NCBI RefSeq assembly: GCF_027913035.1 | Contig: NZ_CP115775.1 | Location: forward strand, 1,364,001-1,428,000 | Reading direction: 5' to 3' | DNA: 64,000 nt | Source of the DNA: Paracoccus albus | GTDB taxonomy: Bacteria > Pseudomonadota > Alphaproteobacteria > Rhodobacterales > Rhodobacteraceae | Shown here: positions 9,065 through 18,257 of the stretch, piece by piece | Position numbering within the stretch: position 1 is the stretch's first letter | Layout of the letters: the number at the start of each line of letters is the position of its first letter | Notes under the pieces: generated by a model | Databases searched by the model: none | Told to the model about the DNA's origin: nothing | What the model saw: the letters and a program-made list of their open reading frames with translations, nothing else | Program-made: the position numbers and the translations under genes

Positions 9065-9844
9065 CTATTCCTCTAATGGGTTACCGCTGACAAAGCCGCC
9101 ATCCACCTCAAGACACATGCCCGTCACATAGGCCGCCGCCGGAGAGGCCAGGAACAGGCACGGCCCCACCAGGTCGGCTGTGCTGCCCCACCGGCCAAGC
9201 GCCGTGCGATCCGCAACCGCCTTGTTGCCATAGGGAACCGACCAGATCGGCTTGGTCATATCGGTCTGGTGATACCCCGGTGCAATGGCGTTGACCCGTA
9301 TGCCTTCTCGCCCCCATTTATGGGCAAGCGCACGCGTCAGCCCCAACACCCCCGTCTTGGAGGCCGTATAGGCCGGCACCCCCGGATCGGCCATATAGCT
9401 AAGCATCGAGGCCACGTTGATGATCGACCCCTTCGCCTCTGCCAACCGTTCCCGAAGACCTATCGCAAGCCGGAACTGGCTGTTCAGATTGACCTCCATC
9501 GTGTCGAGCCAGACGTCTTCGTCCCATTCCTCGCCCCCGCGTGCGACACCGGCACCGTTGACCAGCACATCGCAACGCGGCTGTGCCGCGCAGAAGTCGC
9601 GAACGGCGTCGCGGTCGCGCACATCAAGCGCCTTGAACCGGATATTCGCAGGTTCACCCGCCAAAGCCGCAATCTTTTTTTCCGAAGACCCGGTGGCGGT
9701 CACATCCGCGCCCAGACCGGCGAAGCCTCGGGCGATGTCCAGGCCGATGCCGCTTGTCCCGCCAGAGACGATGACATGCCTGCCCGCGAACAACTCCGCG
9801 CTGAAGCTTGCCAATATATCCTTCATATCTGCGTCGATCATCAT
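9065..9844 (-). CDS. short-chain dehydrogenase/reductase (SDR)
   Basis: 259-residue classical SDR: cofactor motif SGGTSGIG (27-34), NGAGV (96-100), catalytic Ser146, Tyr159 and Lys163 (YTASK), and the C-terminal EVDGG. The start has a GGAGGAC site. It is last in the seven-gene sugar operon, 10 bases after the gldA-like gene. Probably a sugar or polyol oxidoreductase. Substrate and cofactor preference are not determined. Confidence 0.88.
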   Translation of the reverse strand: MMIDADMKDILASFSAELFAGRHVIVSGGTSGIGLDIARGFAGLGADVTATGSSEKKIAALAGEPANIRFKALDVRDRDAVRDFCAAQPRCDVLVNGAGVARGGEEWDEDVWLDTMEVNLNSQFRLAIGLRERLAEAKGSIINVASMLSYMADPGVPAYTASKTGVLGLTRALAHKWGREGIRVNAIAPGYHQTDMTKPIWSVPYGNKAVADRTALGRWGSTADLVGPCLFLASPAAAYVTGMCLEVDGGFVSGNPLEE

Positions 9845-9854
9845 GTCCTCCCCC

Positions 9855-10922
9855 TCAACTCAACTTGCGCAGCGCATCCATCACCATGTCCGGCGTGATC
9901 TTCTTCGGTTCATTGTCCATCAGATCGTTTGGACGGCAGGCGCGTTCCCCCACCTTGCGCAGCTTTTCATCGGTCACTTCAGTGATCCCGATATCCGACA
10001 AGCGAACCGGCAAGCGCACCGATTTGCAATATTCGCGGACTTTCTCGAACTCGTCCTGCCGGTCATAAATCAGCAATGTTGCGAGAACGCCAATCGCGAC
10101 CTTCTCGCCATGCAGGTAGCCATGCACATCATGCAATTCGCACAAGCCGTTGTGAATGGCATGAGCGCCCGCGACGCCACCGGATTCGAAGCCTGCCCCT
10201 GACAGCAGGATATTGGCCTCCACGATCCTCTCAAGCGCCTCACCCACCTTGTTCTCATCGCATTCCGCCAAAGCCTCTGCGCCGAATTCGACAATCGTAT
10301 CGCGGCAGAAACGCGCAATTTCAAAGGCAAGCGCGCTGCCATGCGTGCCCCAGCTGTTTTCCGCCCCGGCCTCTCGGCAGCTTTCGGCCTCGTACCAGGT
10401 GGCAAGCGCATCGCCGATCCCGGCGGCCAGAAAGCGCGCGGGCGCATCGGCGATGATCTGCGTGTCAACTAGAACCAGATCGGGATTGCGCGAGAGGAAG
10501 TAATCGTAATCGACTGTGTGATCCTGCTTATAGACTACGGCGAGCGCCGAGCATGGCGCGTCGGATGCCGCAATCGTCGGCACGATCACACAAGGCAGAC
10601 CGTCCAGGCGATAGGCCACCGCTTTTGCCGTATCCAGGGTCTTGCCGCCGCCGATGCCGATAATCAGATCGACACCTGCCTTTCGACCGGCATCTACACC
10701 GCGCGTGATTTCCTGTTCCGAACATTCGCCGCCATGAACCAGCAGTTCGACAGCAAGCGGCGCAGCGCCGCTGCGCACGGCGTCGCCCTGGCTATCCGCC
10801 AGAAAACCGTCCAGCAGGATCAGTGCCGATTTACCAAGCGATTTGGATTCCTCGCCCAGACGAGACAGCAAACCCTGCGCCTGAATATAGCGCCCCGGAA
10901 ACCGGGCCCCGGTTATTTGCAT
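9855..10922 (-). CDS. iron/zinc-dependent glycerol-dehydrogenase-like enzyme
   Basis: 355 residues, GldA-type group III alcohol dehydrogenase. GIGGGKTLDTAK (89-100) binds NAD. Asp171, His254 (GAHAIHNGL) and His271 (LHGEK) match the three metal ligands of GldA. I chose the ATG at 10922, preceded by GGAGGG, over an upstream start inside the neighbouring gene's end. It sits in an operon with a xylulokinase-like kinase and two SDRs, so a polyol, hydroxyketone or sugar-phosphate substrate other than glycerol is likely. Thirteen bases separate it from the preceding SDR. Confidence 0.88.
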   Translation of the reverse strand: MQITGARFPGRYIQAQGLLSRLGEESKSLGKSALILLDGFLADSQGDAVRSGAAPLAVELLVHGGECSEQEITRGVDAGRKAGVDLIIGIGGGKTLDTAKAVAYRLDGLPCVIVPTIAASDAPCSALAVVYKQDHTVDYDYFLSRNPDLVLVDTQIIADAPARFLAAGIGDALATWYEAESCREAGAENSWGTHGSALAFEIARFCRDTIVEFGAEALAECDENKVGEALERIVEANILLSGAGFESGGVAGAHAIHNGLCELHDVHGYLHGEKVAIGVLATLLIYDRQDEFEKVREYCKSVRLPVRLSDIGITEVTDEKLRKVGERACRPNDLMDNEPKKITPDMVMDALRKLS

Positions 10923-10935
10923 GATCTTTCCCTCC

Positions 10936-11700
10936 TCACCAGCAGGTATAGCCGGCATCGGCCAGCACGATTGAGCCCGTCATCAGACTTGCCGCGTCAG
11001 AGGCCAGAAACAGGATGACAGAGGCTACCTCATCCGGGTGCCCCATGCGGTTCTGCGGTGTGCCCCCGATCCAGTGGCGCATCAATTCCGGGTCGTCATA
11101 GACATAGCTGTTCATCTCGGTCTCGATATATGTTGGGGCTACGGCATTGACCCGGACGCCACGAGGCGCCCATTCCGCCGCAAGCGAGCGGGTCAGTTGG
11201 TGCACCGCTGCCTTTGAGGCGTTGTATTGCGACTGCTCCTGCGGGCGGTTGACGATATAGCCGGACATAGAGCCGACATTTACAATCGTGCCCTGCCCGC
11301 GTTCCAGCATCTGGGCACCGAACGCACGGCAGCACCAGAAAACACCATTGAGGTTAATGTCGATCACGGATGACCATACATCGTCTGTCATGGTTTCGGC
11401 GGGCTCATTCGACCGCGCGATACCGGCATTGTTCACCAATATATCAATCTGGGGATAAGCCTTGGCCAGTGCGTTGACCGCTGCGGAATCTGTGACCTCC
11501 AGCCTGTCGGCGCTGACATCCAGCCCTTTCTCCCGCAGTTGCCTTGCAGCACTTTCCGCAGCGTCGGCATCGCGGTCGGTCAGCATAACGCTTGCACCTG
11601 CCTGCGCCAGTGCCTCTGCAGTGGCGAAGCCGATCCCGCGCGCGCCGCCCGTGACCAATGCGTGGCGGCCATCCAGCCTGAAACGGTCCAGATACTTCAT
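10936..11700 (-). CDS. polyol-type short-chain dehydrogenase
   Basis: 254-residue SDR with TGGARGIG (17-24), NNAG (90-93), Ser144/146, Tyr159 and Lys163 (YNASK). The C-terminus ending in AGYTCW resembles galactitol- and arabitol-type polyol dehydrogenases of the SDR family, which are also about 254 long. The ATG at 11700 follows GGGAAGGGAA; longer frames upstream run into the kinase gene. It probably converts a sugar alcohol to a ketose, which the adjacent kinase could phosphorylate. Confidence 0.88.
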   Translation of the reverse strand: MKYLDRFRLDGRHALVTGGARGIGFATAEALAQAGASVMLTDRDADAAESAARQLREKGLDVSADRLEVTDSAAVNALAKAYPQIDILVNNAGIARSNEPAETMTDDVWSSVIDINLNGVFWCCRAFGAQMLERGQGTIVNVGSMSGYIVNRPQEQSQYNASKAAVHQLTRSLAAEWAPRGVRVNAVAPTYIETEMNSYVYDDPELMRHWIGGTPQNRMGHPDEVASVILFLASDAASLMTGSIVLADAGYTCW

Positions 11701-11716
11701 GTTTTCCCTTCCCGGA

Positions 11717-13222
11717 TCATGCAGATCCCTGATCGAGCCTGTCGAGATCGTTGTAAAACTCTCGCGACGAAAGATAGAGGCGGTCAAAAACGGGCTGCAT
11801 CCGCGCATAGATTTCCTGCTTCGCCGGGTCGGGCAGGACTTCGCGTCCGATACCGACCAGACGAGAGGCAGCGGCCGCGGGATCGGACGCATCGCCAATG
11901 GCAATGGCTGACAGGATTGCACAACCGACCAGACCACATTCGGCTTCGGCCGGGATGAGAATCCGCTTCCCGTAGATGCTTGCCTTGATCTGAAGCCACA
12001 GATCGGCTTTCGCACCGCCGCCCGAGGCGATCAATGTCTCTGGCTCTGTCCCAGTCGCGCGTTCCATGATGCGCAGGTGACGGTTTACAGCGAAGGCAAC
12101 GCCCTCCAGCACGGCGCGATGCATTTGCGGCAGCCCGTGACGCGCGGTCAGCCCGAAGAACTGCGCCCGCGAATTGCGATGCGCTCCCAGTCGTTCACCG
12201 ACAAGAAATGGCAGAAAGAACAAAGCATCCGACCCGGCAGGCGCCGTCCCTGCCTCTTGCAGGATATCGCCATAGGAGGTGGCGTTGTCATGGAACGCCC
12301 GCCGCGCCCAACGCGCGCTGTCACCGCCCGCTTCAAGCAGCACGAATGCGCCCCAATTCCCTTCAGGCGTGCCGACATTGCTGATTTCCGGATCGAGGAC
12401 CGGCTTCTCTGCAACCAGCGTCAGAATAGACGAAGTGCCCGCGACCTCGGAGGCAAGACCGGGCTTGCACACGCCAGAACCAAGCAACGCAACCGGATAA
12501 TCGCCACCACCAACAAGAACCGGCGTTCCCGTCTTTAACCCGGTTTGCGCTGCTGCTTCGGCTGTGACCTCACCTAGAATTTCCGACGGATAGCGGATCG
12601 GCGCCATCATTCCGCGATCCAGCCCCAGGCGTTCGAACACCCTTTCTGACCATTGCCCGGTCTGTGCGTCGATCAGGAACGAGCACGCGGCTTCGGTCCA
12701 GTCCACTGCCCGCTCTCCGGTCAGGCGCAGGTTGATGAAATCTTTCGGCATCATCACCGAAGTCGTGCGCGCCCATGCCTCTGCGTCGTTGTCCCGCAGC
12801 CATTGCAGCTTGAATGCAGGCCATGCCGGTGTCGGGGGATTGGCCGTCAGCGGCAGCCAGTCTTTCAGATCCTCTGCAGCCTCAAAATCCCGAACCAGTT
12901 CCAGCGTGCGTTTATCGTTCCACAGCGGCACGGTGTCGCGCGTCAGGTTCCTGTTATCGTCAACCATCACCGTGCCATGCATCTGACCGCAAGCGCAGAC
13001 CGCCGCTATCTGAAAGCCTTCCGTCTGCGCATGGGCTGTGACCTGTTTCAGCGTTTCGCAAGTGGCGGCCCACCAATCTTCCGGGCGCTGCTCGGACCAG
13101 CCGAAGGCAGGGGTGATCTGGCTGTATTCGCGGGCGGCGACGAACAGGACTTGCCCTTCCGAGGACATCAGCGCCGCCCGTGTCGATCCGGTCCCTATAT
13201 CTATCGCAACCGTGGTCTTCAT
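11717..13222 (-). CDS. xylB: xylulokinase-like FGGY kinase
   Basis: 501 residues. N-terminal AIDIGTGSTRAAL, CGQMHG at 78-83 (as in xylulokinases, which have SGQMHG) and GGGDYPVALLGSG with the catalytic Asp at about 241. C-terminal SGGGAKADLWLQIKA belongs to the second actin-like domain. It starts three bases after the permease stop and precedes the polyol SDR, so the likely order is import, oxidation to ketose, phosphorylation. Xylulose is the best guess, but other ketoses such as ribulose cannot be excluded. Confidence 0.85.
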   Translation of the reverse strand: MKTTVAIDIGTGSTRAALMSSEGQVLFVAAREYSQITPAFGWSEQRPEDWWAATCETLKQVTAHAQTEGFQIAAVCACGQMHGTVMVDDNRNLTRDTVPLWNDKRTLELVRDFEAAEDLKDWLPLTANPPTPAWPAFKLQWLRDNDAEAWARTTSVMMPKDFINLRLTGERAVDWTEAACSFLIDAQTGQWSERVFERLGLDRGMMAPIRYPSEILGEVTAEAAAQTGLKTGTPVLVGGGDYPVALLGSGVCKPGLASEVAGTSSILTLVAEKPVLDPEISNVGTPEGNWGAFVLLEAGGDSARWARRAFHDNATSYGDILQEAGTAPAGSDALFFLPFLVGERLGAHRNSRAQFFGLTARHGLPQMHRAVLEGVAFAVNRHLRIMERATGTEPETLIASGGGAKADLWLQIKASIYGKRILIPAEAECGLVGCAILSAIAIGDASDPAAAASRLVGIGREVLPDPAKQEIYARMQPVFDRLYLSSREFYNDLDRLDQGSA

Positions 13223-13225
13223 GGC

Positions 13226-14212
13226 CTACCTGCGAAACAGACTTGTTCCGTTCTGGATCAGAACCGCGACGACGATGATAATCCCAAGATAGACCTGCTG
13301 ATGATAGCCCGGCACACCGGCAAGGTTCATGATATTGCCGATCACGCCCAGGATCATCACGCCGATGAAGGTATTGATCACACCGCCAACGCCACCCATC
13401 AGGCTCGCCCCGCCGATGACAACCGCGGCGATCACGTCAAGCTCGTTCCCTGCCCCGACCGACGCCGATCCGACACCGGAACGCGAGGTGACAAGGATCC
13501 CCGCCACCGCCGCCAATGCGCCGGAAATCACATAGACCGACATGACATACCAGGACACGGGGATACCCGACAGCCGCACAGCCTCTTCGTTCGAACCGAT
13601 GGCTTTGATCAGGCGACCAAAACGGCTGTAGTTCAGGAAAATAAAGGCCACTGCGAACAGCGCGATCATCAGCAGCGCAGGATTAGGAACGCCAAAGGTG
13701 AATGAGGTACCGAATGTCTGAAGCGGACGTCCCGCATCGCCCGGCATGATCGGCTGGCCGTCTGAAAAGATCAGCGCGAAACCCCGTGCGGCGGTCATCA
13801 TCGCAAGTGTTATGACAAAGGCCGGAAGCTTGAAGAATGCGATCAGGATACCGGAGGCCAGTCCGCAGAGCGCGCCCAGTCCGACGACAATCGCAATTGC
13901 AACCGGCAACGGGTAGTCCTGAACCACAATCGCCACCGCGACAGAGCCCAGTGCCGCGATGGAGCCAACCGACAGGTCGATGCCCCGTGTCAGGATGACG
14001 AAAAGCATACCGATCGACATCACCCCGATGCCGGACATCTGGCGCAGCACGTTCATGATATTGCGCTCGGTCAGAAACGCATCGGATTGGGCCTGAGCGA
14101 CGAGGATCAGCAAAATGAAAATGATGAAGGTGCCATATTGGCGGAACATCTTGCCGAAACTGAACCGGCGATGGGTTTCTTCTTCATTGATGGTCGCGGC
14201 GTTCTCGCTCAT
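13226..14212 (-). CDS. CUT2 sugar ABC transporter permease
   Basis: 328-residue RbsC-like permease. The start at 14212 overlaps the ATPase stop as ATGA; a longer frame upstream lies inside the ATPase gene. A hydrophilic N-terminal tail (about 25 residues) is followed by hydrophobic helices, the family segment TRGIDLSVGSIAALG, and GGASLMGGVGGVINT near the C-terminus. Single permease, so the pore is probably a homodimer. Confidence 0.92.
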   Translation of the reverse strand: MSENAATINEEETHRRFSFGKMFRQYGTFIIFILLILVAQAQSDAFLTERNIMNVLRQMSGIGVMSIGMLFVILTRGIDLSVGSIAALGSVAVAIVVQDYPLPVAIAIVVGLGALCGLASGILIAFFKLPAFVITLAMMTAARGFALIFSDGQPIMPGDAGRPLQTFGTSFTFGVPNPALLMIALFAVAFIFLNYSRFGRLIKAIGSNEEAVRLSGIPVSWYVMSVYVISGALAAVAGILVTSRSGVGSASVGAGNELDVIAAVVIGGASLMGGVGGVINTFIGVMILGVIGNIMNLAGVPGYHQQVYLGIIIVVAVLIQNGTSLFRR

Positions 14213-15714
14213 GCTTGCGCCTCTGCAGGTTCGGGCTGACGGGGTGTCATGGACAGCGTCAGCAGTTTCTCTTCTTCGAAATCCTCGGGCAGCAATTCGC
14301 CGCGCAACTCGCCTTCGCCCATGACGAGAATCCGGTCGCAAAGCCCAAACAGTTCGGCATGTTCAGACGAAATGACGATCACGGCCTTTCCCTCGGCGGC
14401 AAGGCGGTGGATCAGCGTGTATATTTCGGTCTTTGCGCCCACATCCACGCCGCGCGTCGGTTCATCCAGAATGATCAGGCCCGGCTCTGTGTTAAACCAT
14501 TTCGCAAGAACCACCTTCTGCTGATTGCCACCCGACAGGCTGGACACAGGATCGTTCATCGACCCCAGCTTGATGCGCAGGGAATTGATCAGAGACTGGA
14601 CGAGAGTGCGTTCGGCGGCGGGCCTGAAAAAGCCCATAGACGTGACCGGATCGGTATTTGCTGCCGTGATGTTCTTGCGGATCGACATATTCAGCACGAT
14701 CCCCTGCCCCTTGCGATCTTCGGGCACCAAAGCGATGCCGCGACGAACCGCAGCGCGGGGCGAGCGTGGTTTATATACTTCCCCGTTCAGGGTCAGATCA
14801 CCCTCGGTGATCGGATCGGCCCCGAAAATCGCCCGTGCAACCTCTGTCCGGCCGGAGCCGACAAGCCCGCCCAGTCCCACAATCTCCCCCTTGCGTATGG
14901 AGAAGCTGACATCATGCACGCCGTTAGGCAGCGACAGGTTAGAAACTCTCAGCGCCTCTTCACCAAGCGTGGTGTCGGGTTTTTCACCGAAAAGCTGTGA
15001 TAGCGGTCGGCCCACCATCATGCGGATAAGACTGTCGACCGGGGTCGAGTCCGGCGTCACCGTATCGACACGGCGCCCATCCTTCATGACGGTGATGCGG
15101 TCGGCGATCTCATATATCTCGTCAAGCCGGTGCGAGATATAGACGATCCCGACACCACTATCGCGCAGGTCTTTGATGATCTGCAGCAGCCGCCGGGCAT
15201 CGCCTGTCGACAACACAGCGGTTGGTTCGTCAAAGACGATCACACGCGCATCGCGAGACAGGGCCTTTGCGATCTCAACCACCTGCTGATGGGCGACGGA
15301 CAGATCCGAAATCTGTTCCCCCGGCTTGATGTCGAAACCAAGGTTGGAAATCAGGCTGCGCGCGCGTTCACGCAGGCGGGCCCAGTTGATTCCGACCGGC
15401 AGCGCACCCAGAAAGATATTCTCGGCAACGGAAAGATCCGGCGCAAGCGCCATCTCCTGATGGATGACGGAGATCCCGCGCCTGATCGCATCGGTCGGAC
15501 CGTTCAGCCGGACCTCTTCTCCCTCGATCAGCGTGCGGCCGGCGTTCGGGCGCAACTCACCGCCAAGCACACGCATGAGCGTCGACTTACCGGCACCGTT
15601 CTCTCCGCAAAGCGCGTGGACCTCGCCCGGATACAGATCGAAATCGACTTCGGTCAGGGCGTGGATGCCCGCGAAGGATTTGGTGATGCCCTCTAGTTTG
15701 ACCAGTTCAGCCAA
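14209..15714 (-). CDS. CUT2 sugar ABC transporter ATPase
   Basis: Two fused nucleotide-binding domains of about 250 residues each. The first has GENGAGKSTLM and VFDEPTAVL; the second has the degenerate GLVGSGRTE, LSGGNQQKV and LDEPTRGVDVGAK. I propose a TTG start at 15714 (501 residues), because GGAGGGG lies directly upstream of it. A GTG 15 bases farther up (15729) has no such site and would place the GGAGG inside the coding region. It drives the single permease that follows. Confidence 0.9.
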   Translation of the reverse strand: MAELVKLEGITKSFAGIHALTEVDFDLYPGEVHALCGENGAGKSTLMRVLGGELRPNAGRTLIEGEEVRLNGPTDAIRRGISVIHQEMALAPDLSVAENIFLGALPVGINWARLRERARSLISNLGFDIKPGEQISDLSVAHQQVVEIAKALSRDARVIVFDEPTAVLSTGDARRLLQIIKDLRDSGVGIVYISHRLDEIYEIADRITVMKDGRRVDTVTPDSTPVDSLIRMMVGRPLSQLFGEKPDTTLGEEALRVSNLSLPNGVHDVSFSIRKGEIVGLGGLVGSGRTEVARAIFGADPITEGDLTLNGEVYKPRSPRAAVRRGIALVPEDRKGQGIVLNMSIRKNITAANTDPVTSMGFFRPAAERTLVQSLINSLRIKLGSMNDPVSSLSGGNQQKVVLAKWFNTEPGLIILDEPTRGVDVGAKTEIYTLIHRLAAEGKAVIVISSEHAELFGLCDRILVMGEGELRGELLPEDFEEEKLLTLSMTPRQPEPAEAQA

Positions 15715-15742
15715 GTGCCCCTCCGTCACCTAAGGTCACAAC

Positions 15743-15768
15743 CGGGCCGCCGAATTTCAGGCAGCCCG
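15743..15768 (-). terminator. intercistronic hairpin between binding-protein and ATPase genes
   Basis: CGGGC-C-GCC pairs with GGC-A-GCCCG around an eight-base loop, with one internal mismatch. No T-run follows on the minus strand. The position matches the hairpins after the other binding-protein genes here and suggests message protection or partial termination. Confidence 0.45.
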
Positions 15769-15795
15769 AGAAGCATGTGCTTTATCCGTGCCGTC

Positions 15796-16761
15796 TCAGA
15801 AGACGGATTCGGGATCGTAGTAATCGTCGACGTTTTCCTGCGTCACGACGGCCGGTTCGGTGAAGGTGTATTTGGTCAGTTCCTGCTCTTCACCATTCAG
15901 CGCCTTAAGACCGACTTCGACGGCCAGTTCGGCGACGGCTGCAGGATCGTTCAGACCCGTGGCGCCATATTCGCCGTTCTTGATCATCTCATAGGCCTCT
16001 TTCTGCCCGTCTGCGGCAGCGACCAGAAGAACACCCTCCAAACGGTCGGCCGCCCTCAGCGCCTCACGAGCGCCGATCACCATCGAGTCGTTCTCGCCCA
16101 GGACAACGTTGATGTCGGGGTGCGCGGTCAGCAGGTCCTCCATCGCGCTGAGCCCCCCTTCGGTGGACCAGTTGCCCCAGCCCTGCCCGACAATTTCGAC
16201 ATTCGCATTGCCGAAATTCGTCAGTTGCGCATCAATGAGACCACTGAGAACGCCCATGCGGCGTGCCTGCCCGACCACGTTACCCTGAGAGCCGGACAGA
16301 AGCGCAATCTTCAGCGGTTCACCATTGGTCTCGTTCGCCAGCCATTCGCCGACGAGCTCACCATTGTCACCGTTCGAGGCGGAGACGTTGGTGATATAAT
16401 CACCCGACGGATCCAGCATGGAATCCATCGAAACAACATGCACGCCCGCAGCCGTCGCCGCATTGACGGCCGGAATCAGACCCTGCGGATCGCGCGGGTT
16501 GATGATAAGGACATTGACGCCGGACGCGACCATGTCTTCAACATCCCCGATCTGCTTGACCATGTCATTCTGCCCGTCCGCCGTGCGCACGGTGCATCCG
16601 GCAGCCTCTGCCGCCTCACGCGCGGCAACTTCCTGCGCTGCGAAATACGGCGCACCAAGCGTATACATCGACACACCGACAGAGCAGTCCCCCTGCGCGA
16701 AGGCCGCGCCGCTCATCATCAGGGCACCAAACAGGGTACCCGCCACAATCTTCACTTGCAT
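15796..16761 (-). CDS. CUT2 sugar ABC transporter substrate-binding protein
   Basis: 321-residue periplasmic binding protein, RbsB-like. Signal peptide MQVKIVAGTLFGALMMSGAAFAQ, then GVSMYTLGAPYF and a two-lobe fold with NASDG-like hinge segments. The ATG at 16761 follows GGAGGAGTTGAGG; the longer open frame upstream lacks a site. First gene of the seven-gene minus-strand operon. Polyols or pentoses are likely ligands given the downstream kinase and dehydrogenases. Confidence 0.9.
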   Translation of the reverse strand: MQVKIVAGTLFGALMMSGAAFAQGDCSVGVSMYTLGAPYFAAQEVAAREAAEAAGCTVRTADGQNDMVKQIGDVEDMVASGVNVLIINPRDPQGLIPAVNAATAAGVHVVSMDSMLDPSGDYITNVSASNGDNGELVGEWLANETNGEPLKIALLSGSQGNVVGQARRMGVLSGLIDAQLTNFGNANVEIVGQGWGNWSTEGGLSAMEDLLTAHPDINVVLGENDSMVIGAREALRAADRLEGVLLVAAADGQKEAYEMIKNGEYGATGLNDPAAVAELAVEVGLKALNGEEQELTKYTFTEPAVVTQENVDDYYDPESVF

Positions 16762-16877
16762 CCTCAACTCCTCCCAATGATCCCGCCGCCCGAAAATCGT
16801 CCCCCGAACACGGCAAACACGTTTGATCAGTGCCGCGATGCTAGGAGGGCGACCCGTAGCAGTCAACGGGTTTTCTC

Positions 16878-16906
16878 ATATTTTTGTAGTTTTGATAAAA
16901 AAATAT
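16878..16906. promoter_or_regulatory. A/T-rich inverted repeat in a divergent promoter region
   Basis: ATATTTTT (16878-16885) is inverted as AAAAATAT (16899-16906) around 13 bases beginning GTAGTTTTG. It lies in the 219-base gap between the two divergent sugar operons, which is markedly A+T-rich. The RpiR regulator at 21014 is the obvious candidate binder. This is inference from position. Confidence 0.35.
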
Positions 16907-16980
16907 TGTCCGCATGGGGATTCTCGCCTAGCATTCAGTCCATATCCGTATTTTTACTACCGTATATTTGGGGGGAACCT

Positions 16981-17616
16981 ATGCAGCTTGCCGAACCGCG
17001 CCTTTGTGGCATCTCCATCAAGACGGGCATGTTGGAGAATGCCGACGGCCATTATCGCAAGACATATCGCGACCTGACGGGTCTCTATGCCGATGCAGAA
17101 GCGTTCGAAGAGATCCTTTCCGAAAAGGCGGATGAGGTCGCGTATGAAGTCACATCTTACACCCCCGGCGCGCAGACATCTGACCTGATCATGGGCGTCA
17201 CGCGGATGGAGGCGGGCAAGGTTGGCCGCGAATATTTTCTGACTCGCGGCCACATTCACGCAAAGGGAAACCGCCCCGAGATCTACCAGACCCTTTCCGG
17301 CCGCGGGATCATGCAGATGGAAAGCCCCGATGGCCAAGTCCGGCTGGTGGAAATGGGTCCGCAGCAGGTCTGTTATGTTCCGCCCTTCTGGATCCACCGT
17401 TCCGTAAATATCGGTGAGGAGGATTTGGTGATGTTCTTCGCCTACCCAGCCGATTCGGGGCAGGATTACGGCATCATCGAACGCTCTGGCGGGATGCGTG
17501 TCCGGGTTATGGATGACGGGAATGGCGGCTGGAAGGCCGAGGACAATCCTGCATGGAAGAACCGTAGCGAAGAAGATCTGAAGGCAATTGCCGCAGCAGC
17601 GGAGGGCGTAGCATGA
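16981..17616 (+). CDS. cupin-type glucose-6-phosphate isomerase
   Basis: 211 residues. The block HIHAKGNRPE (91-100) followed by IYQTLSGRG is the hallmark of the cupin phosphoglucose isomerases of archaea and some alphaproteobacteria. Metal ligands correspond to His91, His93, Glu100 and His139. It would interconvert glucose-6-phosphate and fructose-6-phosphate, or a related sugar-phosphate pair, in the cytoplasm. The ATG at 16981 follows GGGGGGAA; the much longer open frame upstream runs antisense to the binding-protein gene and is not real. It is first in a six-gene operon with tight overlaps. Confidence 0.85.
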   Translation: MQLAEPRLCGISIKTGMLENADGHYRKTYRDLTGLYADAEAFEEILSEKADEVAYEVTSYTPGAQTSDLIMGVTRMEAGKVGREYFLTRGHIHAKGNRPEIYQTLSGRGIMQMESPDGQVRLVEMGPQQVCYVPPFWIHRSVNIGEEDLVMFFAYPADSGQDYGIIERSGGMRVRVMDDGNGGWKAEDNPAWKNRSEEDLKAIAAAAEGVA

Positions 17617-18257
17617 CAAGTGTATTCAAGAAAATCGCTGAAATCGGCGTCGTTCCCGTGATCGCTATCGAAGATGCAGCACATGCGCGCCCGCTTGCCG
17701 AGGCCTTGCTCAAGGGTGGGCTTGGTGTCGCGGAAATCACCTTCCGCACCGATGCTGCGGCAGAGGTGATCGAGACGCTCAGCCGTGATTGTCCGGAACT
17801 GCTGACCGGCGCGGGCACAATTCTGACTCGCGAACAGGCAGAACGGGCTGCCAGTGCAGGCGCAACGTTCGGGCTGGCACCGGGCTTCGACCCGGATATC
17901 GTGGACGCAGCGCAGGCCCTGAACATTGAATTTGCGCCGGGGATCATGACCCCGTCAGATATCTCACTCGCCGCGGCGAAAGGTTGCCGGTTGATGAAAT
18001 TCTTTCCTGCAACGCCTGCTGGCGGGCCATCCATGCTGAAGAACATAAATGCTCCTTTCGCCCATATGGGACTGCGCTTCGTCCCGACTGGCGGTGTGAC
18101 GCTGGATACGATGAAGGACTGGCTGGCGCTGCCCGAAGTCGCAGCCGTCGGCGGCACATGGATCGCGAAAGCCGAACACATGCGCGACGGCGACTGGTCC
18201 GGCATTGCCGAGCGCGCCCGCGCAGCCGTTGCGCGCGTTGGGGAGATACGCGGATGA
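17613..18257 (+). CDS. eda: KDPG/KHG-type aldolase
   Basis: 214 residues, class I 2-keto-3-deoxy-6-phosphogluconate aldolase family. Glu41 (VAEITFRT) and the Schiff-base Lys129 (LMKFFPA) match the E. coli Eda catalytic pair. It cleaves 2-keto-3-deoxy sugar-acid phosphates to pyruvate and an aldehyde phosphate. Overlap with the preceding stop as ATGA and an upstream GGAGG show translational coupling. In this context the substrate may be a KDPG analogue rather than KDPG itself. Confidence 0.88.
   Translation: MTSVFKKIAEIGVVPVIAIEDAAHARPLAEALLKGGLGVAEITFRTDAAAEVIETLSRDCPELLTGAGTILTREQAERAASAGATFGLAPGFDPDIVDAAQALNIEFAPGIMTPSDISLAAAKGCRLMKFFPATPAGGPSMLKNINAPFAHMGLRFVPTGGVTLDTMKDWLALPEVAAVGGTWIAKAEHMRDGDWSGIAERARAAVARVGEIRG

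Noticed and set aside
15715..16980. Long open frame fused in front of the cupin isomerase on the plus strand
   Set aside because: It is antisense to the binding-protein gene, and a GGGGGGAA site with ATG at 16981 gives the family's normal N-terminus.
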